Below, one piece after another: positions 7,645 to 12,046 of a stretch of DNA of 12,046 nucleotides. A model generated the notes under the pieces. It was not told where the DNA came from and made no database searches. It worked only from the letters and a program-made list of their open reading frames with translations. The position numbers were made by a program, and so were the translations under genes. Position 1 is the stretch's first letter. Each line of letters opens with the position of its first letter. Origin of the DNA: Bacteroidales bacterium UBA4417 (GTDB taxonomy: Bacteria > Bacteroidota > Bacteroidia > Bacteroidales > UBA4417); contig DGQJ01000050.1 of the NCBI GenBank assembly GCA_002389705.1, positions 1 through 12,046 of the forward strand. The letters are read 5' to 3'.

Positions 7645-8379
7645 TTATAAGTTGGAAAATTGCCGGTCGAAATAATCCCAAATAGGATCTTTTGGCAGCG
7701 GGGCAATAATACTCAGCAGCTTAAGGCTTACAGGATGGATAAAAGAGACTTTTCGGGCGTGCAGATGTATGGATGCATCAGGATTTGACCGGGGGAAACC
7801 GTATTTAAGGTCTCCCTTAATGGGACAACCTATTGCGGCTAACTGGGCTCTGATCTGGTGATGTCTGCCTGTTTGCAGATCTATTTCAAGTAAGTAGTAT
7901 TTATCACTGCTTGCCAGGAGTTTGTACGACAAAGATGCCAATTGAGTGCTACCTGTACTTTTGGCAGTAACAAAAGACTTATTTTTAGCTTCGTCTCTCC
8001 AGAGGTAGTTTACCAGGGTATCACTTTCCTTTGGTGGTTGGTTTTTAACAACAGCCCAGTATGTTTTGTTCACCTCCCGGTTTTTAATCAGTGCATTCAA
8101 TCGGGTTAGCGATTTACTGGTACGCGCAAAAACCACTGCACCACTCACCGGCCGGTCGAGCCTGTGAACAACGCCCAGGAAAACTTCGCCTTGTTTATTG
8201 TATTTAACCTTTAAATAATCCTTAACCAGTTCCGAAAGCGGCTGGTCACCGGTTTTGTCACCTTGCACAATCTGCGAAGGCAACTTATTAATAATAATGA
8301 TGTGGTTATCCTCGAAAAGGATATTTTCCTCCAACAAGCCAGATGAAATGGCGCGGGGTTTAGTATTGTTCCCTTGCAT
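7645..8379 (-). CDS. RluA-family RNA pseudouridine synthase
   Basis: A 244-residue enzyme that would convert a specific uridine in rRNA or tRNA to pseudouridine. The RluA-type motif HRLDRPVSG (72-80) contains the catalytic aspartate D75. Motif IILEI-like strand [16 protein letters not shown] (162-177) and [10 protein letters not shown] (204-213) are the other conserved blocks, and [16 protein letters not shown] (20-35) is the usual first strand pair. There is no N-terminal S4 RNA-binding domain, so it is the short form (like RluA/RluC-short or TruC-type proteins). The target uridine cannot be told. The ATG at 8379 lies inside the end of panB, giving a 20-nt overlap in a different frame, so the two genes are almost certainly co-transcribed and perhaps translationally coupled. 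This panB-pseudouridine synthase pairing is a genomic link only and gives no functional clue. Confidence 0.93.
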   Translation of the reverse strand: MQGNNTKPRAISSGLLEENILFEDNHIIIINKLPSQIVQGDKTGDQPLSELVKDYLKVKYNKQGEVFLGVVHRLDRPVSGAVVFARTSKSLTRLNALIKNREVNKTYWAVVKNQPPKESDTLVNYLWRDEAKNKSFVTAKSTGSTQLASLSYKLLASSDKYYLLEIDLQTGRHHQIRAQLAAIGCPIKGDLKYGFPRSNPDASIHLHARKVSFIHPVSLKLLSIIAPLPKDPIWDYFDRQFSNL

Positions 8380-9178
8380 TCGGAAAATCGCGTGTTTTTA
8401 CATCGGTGATATAATTCTGAACAGCTGATACGATATCCTCACTCAGGTTCATATACCTGCGCAGGAAACGTGGCGAAAACTCCATGGTAATTCCCAGCAT
8501 ATCGTGCAGTACGAGCACTTGTCCGTCAACTTCGGAACCTGCACCGATGCCTATGATCGGAATTTTTGCATTACGGGCCACTTCTTCACCCAGCTTGGCA
8601 GGAATTTTCTCAAGAACTATACTGAAACAACCAGCCTTTTCAAGCAGCCGCGAATCTTCAACCAGCTTGCGAGCTTCGCGCTCCTCGGTTGCGCGCACCA
8701 CGTAGGTTCCGAATTTATGAATGGACTGGGGAGTAAGTCCAAGGTGACCCATCACAGGTATCCCTGCCGATAAAATTCTTTCTACTGATTCAATAATTTC
8801 GACACCTCCCTCCAGTTTTACTGCATCGGCACCCGATTCCTTCATGATCCGGATTGCTGATGATAGGGCTTCCTTCCAGTTGCCCTGGTAGGTTCCAAAT
8901 GGCATATCAACAACTACAAAAGCCCGATGAACTGCCCTGACTACCGATGATGCATGATAGATCATATGATCGAGCGTGATCGGAAGCGTACTGCTGTATC
9001 CAGCCATAACATTGGAAGCAGAGTCACCAACCAGAATCACATCAATGCCAGCTTTATCAAGCAAACGGGCCATTGAAAAATCATATCCCGTTAACATGGA
9101 GATTTTTTCGCCCTTCAGCTTCATTTCCTGAAGCACATGCGTAGTGATTTTGGATACATTTCCTGACTTTGCTATCAT
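8360..9178 (-). CDS. panB: 3-methyl-2-oxobutanoate hydroxymethyltransferase
   Basis: PanB transfers a hydroxymethyl group from 5,10-methylenetetrahydrofolate to 3-methyl-2-oxobutanoate to give ketopantoate, the first committed step of pantothenate and coenzyme A synthesis, in the cytoplasm. The 272-residue length is normal. Metal and substrate residues are in place: D52 in [10 protein letters not shown]91 in VVVDMPFG, E123 in VKLEGGVE and the catalytic base E190 in SIVLEKIP. These correspond to D45, D84, E114 and E181 of the E. coli enzyme. [20 protein letters not shown] (63-82) and [20 protein letters not shown] (207-226) are further family blocks. The fold is a TIM barrel that assembles as a decamer in known members. 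The ATG at 9178 fits the N-terminus of Bacteroidota relatives ([23 protein letters not shown]). It leads a two-gene unit with the pseudouridine synthase. No panC or panD is in the window. Confidence 0.97.
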   Translation of the reverse strand: MIAKSGNVSKITTHVLQEMKLKGEKISMLTGYDFSMARLLDKAGIDVILVGDSASNVMAGYSSTLPITLDHMIYHASSVVRAVHRAFVVVDMPFGTYQGNWKEALSSAIRIMKESGADAVKLEGGVEIIESVERILSAGIPVMGHLGLTPQSIHKFGTYVVRATEEREARKLVEDSRLLEKAGCFSIVLEKIPAKLGEEVARNAKIPIIGIGAGSEVDGQVLVLHDMLGITMEFSPRFLRRYMNLSEDIVSAVQNYITDVKTRDFPNAREQY

Positions 9179-9636
9179 GACAATGGTTTTTATAAACTTA
9201 ACTTATGAAATCAACACTGGACTTAGAGTACCGGCTCGAAGTTTAATCGCAAAATTACAAAGAAATACTATTGATCGGTTCGGATGCATAGAAGGTGTAT
9301 CTGAATTAACTCAAATTGCTGCATATCTTTCGATTTATTCCAGCAACGCCAGAATTGTAATTTTTTGTGAAAAGCGAATCACTTTCTGCCGTTTTGTCAG
9401 CAAGCCAAAGCAGTCTGACATCCATCTTGCTAATTAAACGACAACAGTAAATAGTCGAATCAATCGGATTTTAAAACGTTATTTAACAACATTTTACACA
9501 CTCATGGCAGAAACCGGCGATATATATTCGGCTGAATAGTTTTAGCGAAAAGTGCAAAATAACCGGTAATGGCATAAAGATTGAAAAGAAGCAGATATCA
9601 CAGAAAAATCAGAAATAACTGAAAAACTAACATATA
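9179..9636. other. Divergent intergenic region between panB and dnaK
   Basis: A 458-nt gap that must hold the promoters for both panB and dnaK. A top-strand frame at 9144-9437 exists but begins inside panB and has no family resemblance, so I do not call it. No CIRCE element (TTAGCACTC-N9-GAGTGCTAA) or sigma-32-like site is seen before dnaK. The dnaK-proximal part (about 9520-9560) has TATATTCG and TAGTTTTA, each near but not equal to TAnnTTTG, with no -33 partner. The last 40 nt before dnaK are A-rich, as usual for Bacteroidota translation starts. Confidence 0.5.
9250..9257 (-). promoter_or_regulatory. panB: Possible -7 box for panB
   Basis: On the minus strand these bases read TAATTTTG, matching the Bacteroidota -7 consensus TAnnTTTG, about 72 nt upstream of the panB ATG. 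No TTG is found at the expected 19-21 nt further upstream, so only half of a promoter is supported. Confidence 0.3.
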
Positions 9637-11544
9637 ATGGGAAAAATAATTGGTATCGATCTTGGAACTACTAACTCGTGCGTTTCTGTAATGGAAGGTA
9701 ACGAACCTGTAGTAATCCCAAACAGTGAAGGAAAAAGAACAACCCCTTCGATTGTTGCATTTACCGACAATGGTGAACGTAAAGTTGGTGACCCTGCCAA
9801 AAGGCAGTCTATCACCAATCCAACCAAAACTATTTCGTCAATAAAAAGGTTTATGGGCGAAACTTACGACCGCGTTACAAGTGAAATTAAACGTATGCCG
9901 TTCCCGGTTGTGAAAGGTGACAACAACACACCCCGCGTAAAAATTGACGAACGAACATTTACCCCACAGGAAATTTCAGCCATCATTTTGCAAAAAATGA
10001 AAAAAACCGCCGAAGATTACCTGGGTACCACGGTAAGTGAAGCTGTTATTACTGTACCTGCATATTTCAGCGATTCGCAGCGCCAGGCAACCAAAGAAGC
10101 CGGTGAAATTGCCGGTCTGAATGTTCGCCGTATTATTAATGAGCCTACTGCAGCTGCACTGGCTTACGGACTCGACAAAAAACACAAAGATGTTAAAGTA
10201 GCCGTTTACGACTTAGGTGGCGGAACTTTCGATATTTCCATCCTCGAACTGGGTGATGGCGTTTTTGAAGTAAAATCGACCAACGGGAATACACACCTGG
10301 GTGGTGATGACTTCGACCACCGCATTATCGACTGGCTGGCAGATGAATTCAAAAAAGATGAAGGAATTGACCTTCACAAAGATGCCATGGCCATGCAGCG
10401 TCTGAAAGAAGCTGCTGAAAAAGCCAAAATTGAGCTTTCAAGTTCATCGTCTACCGAAATAAACCTTCCGTATATTATGCCGGTTGATGGCATGCCGAAG
10501 CACCTGGTGCGTACCCTTACCCGGGCAAAATTCGAGCAGCTGATCGACGACCTGGTACGCGCTACCATTGAGCCTTGCCGCAACGCAATGCGCGATGCAG
10601 GCCTCACCAATGCTGATATCGACGAAGTAATTCTGGTAGGCGGATCGACCCGTGTGCCTGTGATACAGAAGGCAGTTGAAGATTTCTTTGGCAAGACCCC
10701 TTCGAAGGGTGTGAACCCCGATGAAGTTGTGGCTATAGGTGCTGCAATTCAGGGTGGCGTTTTGTCAGGCGAAGTAAAAGATGTACTGCTGCTCGATGTT
10801 ACCCCGCTCTCATTAGGTATTGAAACATTAGGTGGTGTAATGACCAGGCTTATTGAATCGAACACAACCATACCTACCCGTAAATCGGAAACCTTCAGTA
10901 CGGCTTCGGACAACCAGCCTTCGGTTGAAATCCATATCCTGCAGGGCGAACGCCCCATGGCTTCGGGCAACAAGAGCTTAGGCCGTTTCCACCTCGATGG
11001 CATACCACCGGCACAACGCGGAATCCCGCAAATTGAAGTAACCTTTGATATTGATGCCAACGGTATACTGCATGTTTCGGCCAAAGATAAAGGTACCGGC
11101 AAATCGCAGCAAATCCGGATCGAAGCATCCTCAGGACTTACCGAGGCCGAAATAAAGCGGATGAAAGAAGAAGCTGAAGCCAATGCTGATGCTGACCGCA
11201 AAGCCAAAGAAGAAATCGAAAAGATTAACCAGGCCGATTCGCTGATTTTCCAGACTGAACGACAACTGAAGGAATTTGGCGATAAACTGCCCGCTGACAA
11301 GAAGGAGCCCATTGAGCAAGCGTTGAACAAACTTCGCGATGCGCATAAAAACCGCGACATAGCTGGTATTGATGCTGCGATGGCAGAACTGAACAATGTA
11401 TGGCAGGCCGCAAGTGAGGAAATATATAAGGCAACCCAGCAGCAAGGCCAGCCAGGAGCAGACCCGCAGGGCCAGCCCGGACCCGATCCCGGTAAATCGC
11501 CCGACCAGGAAGTAACCGATGTAGATTTTGAGGAAGTAAAATAA
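9637..11544 (+). CDS. dnaK: Chaperone protein DnaK (Hsp70)
   Basis: DnaK is the ATP-driven cytoplasmic Hsp70 that binds exposed hydrophobic segments of unfolded proteins with DnaJ and GrpE. The 635-residue length is normal. The nucleotide-binding domain has the phosphate-1 motif [18 protein letters not shown] (4-21), [11 protein letters not shown] (168-178, with E169), the phosphate-2 motif [12 protein letters not shown] (190-201) and the adenosine motif VGGSTRVP (334-341). The interdomain linker is [11 protein letters not shown] (382-392). The substrate-binding beta domain follows to about 505 and the helical lid to about 600. The tail 601-635 is rich in Q, G, P and D and ends TDVDFEEVK, close to the usual EEVD/EEVK ending. 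The ATG at 9637 gives the expected start [10 protein letters not shown]. Neither grpE, dnaJ nor hrcA is adjacent; downstream is a strong terminator, so dnaK seems to be transcribed alone. Confidence 0.98.
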   Translation: MGKIIGIDLGTTNSCVSVMEGNEPVVIPNSEGKRTTPSIVAFTDNGERKVGDPAKRQSITNPTKTISSIKRFMGETYDRVTSEIKRMPFPVVKGDNNTPRVKIDERTFTPQEISAIILQKMKKTAEDYLGTTVSEAVITVPAYFSDSQRQATKEAGEIAGLNVRRIINEPTAAALAYGLDKKHKDVKVAVYDLGGGTFDISILELGDGVFEVKSTNGNTHLGGDDFDHRIIDWLADEFKKDEGIDLHKDAMAMQRLKEAAEKAKIELSSSSSTEINLPYIMPVDGMPKHLVRTLTRAKFEQLIDDLVRATIEPCRNAMRDAGLTNADIDEVILVGGSTRVPVIQKAVEDFFGKTPSKGVNPDEVVAIGAAIQGGVLSGEVKDVLLLDVTPLSLGIETLGGVMTRLIESNTTIPTRKSETFSTASDNQPSVEIHILQGERPMASGNKSLGRFHLDGIPPAQRGIPQIEVTFDIDANGILHVSAKDKGTGKSQQIRIEASSGLTEAEIKRMKEEAEANADADRKAKEEIEKINQADSLIFQTERQLKEFGDKLPADKKEPIEQALNKLRDAHKNRDIAGIDAAMAELNNVWQAASEEIYKATQQQGQPGADPQGQPGPDPGKSPDQEVTDVDFEEVK

Positions 11545-11563
11545 TCAATCTCAATATATTTTC

Positions 11564-11603
11564 AAGAGGCTGTATTTCATGGAGATACAGCCTCTTTTTT
11601 TTT
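11564..11603 (+). terminator. Intrinsic terminator of dnaK
   Basis: A perfect 12-bp inverted repeat (arms 11564-11575 and 11585-11596, AAGAGGCTGTAT / ATACAGCCTCTT) with a 9-nt loop is followed by a run of T to 11603. It lies 19 nt after the dnaK stop codon. It isolates dnaK from the secreted-protein gene downstream. Confidence 0.93.
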
Positions 11604-11636
11604 CTCACAAAATTCTAATAATATATTAATGTATAA

Positions 11637-11671
11637 TTGTATCATCAATCCAAAAAAATATGTAATATTTG
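11637..11671 (+). promoter_or_regulatory. Weak candidate promoter for the secreted-protein gene
   Basis: TTG at 11637-11639 lies 23 nt before TAATATTTG at 11663-11671. This resembles the Bacteroidota TTG / TAnnTTTG pair but with one extra base in the -7 box and long spacing. A start site would fall about 30 nt before the ATG. A promoter is needed here because a strong terminator lies just upstream, but this placement is tentative. Confidence 0.25.
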
Positions 11672-11707
11672 TGTCGTTAAATTGAAAACCATTTAAATCT
11701 AATCTCT

Positions 11708-12046
11708 ATGAAAAAAAATTTACTCTTAAAAAGACTTATGATCATGGTCCTGCTTGTCGGATTAAGTTCGGCAGGGTGGGCACAGATTCTGTATGAAGAT
11801 TTTAATTATGCTACACCAGCTTATGTTGGAGGCAATGGTGCCGCAGGAACCAGTTCAAATAACTGGACAACACATAGTGTTACAACAGGACAAACAACTA
11901 CCATTGATGTTGTGGATGGGAGTTTGACATACCTTGGATTGACCAATGCAGTTGGAAATAAAGTTTATTTGCCAGGAGCAAACAGCACAGTCTCTAGGGA
12001 TATTAATAAAGCTTTTACTTCGTCAGCTAATGTATTGTATTATTCT
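11708..12046 (+). CDS. N-terminal part of a secreted surface protein, cut by window end
   Basis: An ATG at 11708 opens a frame that stays open for 113 codons to the window edge. Residues 1-25 are a clear signal peptide: MKKNLLLKR, then the hydrophobic LMIMVLLVGLSSAGWA with likely cleavage after A (AGWA-Q). The mature part begins QILYEDFNYATPAYVGG and continues with NNWTTHS, DGSLTYLGL and GNKVYLPG. The 'YEDFNY...NNWTTHS' start is common in large Bacteroidota extracellular proteins that carry a jelly-roll/LamG-like domain and end in a T9SS sorting tail. The C-terminus is not available, so export by T9SS and any enzyme activity remain inference. The gene is separated from dnaK by a terminator. 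Confidence 0.75.
   Translation, partial: MKKNLLLKRLMIMVLLVGLSSAGWAQILYEDFNYATPAYVGGNGAAGTSSNNWTTHSVTTGQTTTIDVVDGSLTYLGLTNAVGNKVYLPGANSTVSRDINKAFTSSANVLYYS

Noticed and set aside
9144..9437. 97-codon top-strand frame upstream of dnaK
   Set aside because: It begins inside panB on the opposite strand, shows no recognisable motif, and its composition looks like intergenic sequence.
10374..11396. Long antisense frames within dnaK
   Set aside because: They are mirror frames of a strongly conserved gene with codon bias, and they lack any family resemblance or start signals of their own.

Overview
The window looks like chromosomal DNA of a Bacteroidota bacterium, probably in or near the Bacteroidales/Marinilabiliales. 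Three things point there: a secreted protein with a type IX secretion (T9SS) type A sorting tail, a -7 box of the Bacteroidota form TAnnTTTG placed 20 nt from a TTG -33 box, and start codons mostly preceded by A-rich sequence instead of strong Shine-Dalgarno sites. The PanB and DnaK sequences also fit this phylum. No rRNA, tRNA, CRISPR array, insertion sequence or phage module is visible.

Layout. At the left edge (1-798, + strand) is the tail of a short-chain dehydrogenase-like protein, followed 32 nt later by a PAP2-type membrane phosphatase. The phosphatase meets a minus-strand gene stop-to-stop. That gene is the last of a compact three-gene minus-strand unit (4568 down to 795). The unit encodes a large envelope protein (gluzincin peptidase, beta-propeller, probable outer-membrane barrel), a small four-helix 'phage holin 4_2' family membrane protein, and a NimA/pyridoxamine-oxidase-like flavin protein. 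It has a recognisable Bacteroidota promoter just upstream.

Next (7354 down to about 4667, minus strand) is a 724-residue T9SS cargo protein followed 36 nt later by a stand-alone CheY-like receiver and a clear intrinsic terminator. Upstream of the cargo gene is an AT-rich 290-nt spacer with an imperfect inverted repeat and a tandem pair of similar 22-23 nt elements. Then comes a minus-strand housekeeping pair, panB (pantothenate synthesis) and an RluA-family pseudouridine synthase, overlapping by 20 nt.

A 458-nt divergent gap separates panB from dnaK, which runs on the + strand and ends in a strong intrinsic terminator. The right edge holds the start of another secreted protein with a signal peptide, cut by the window end.

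Most of this is ordinary Bacteroidota chromosome. The less ordinary parts are the peptidase-propeller-barrel protein with its membrane and flavin-protein neighbours, and the T9SS cargo gene that probably shares a transcript with a lone receiver. I see no convincing new defence, mobile or RNA system.
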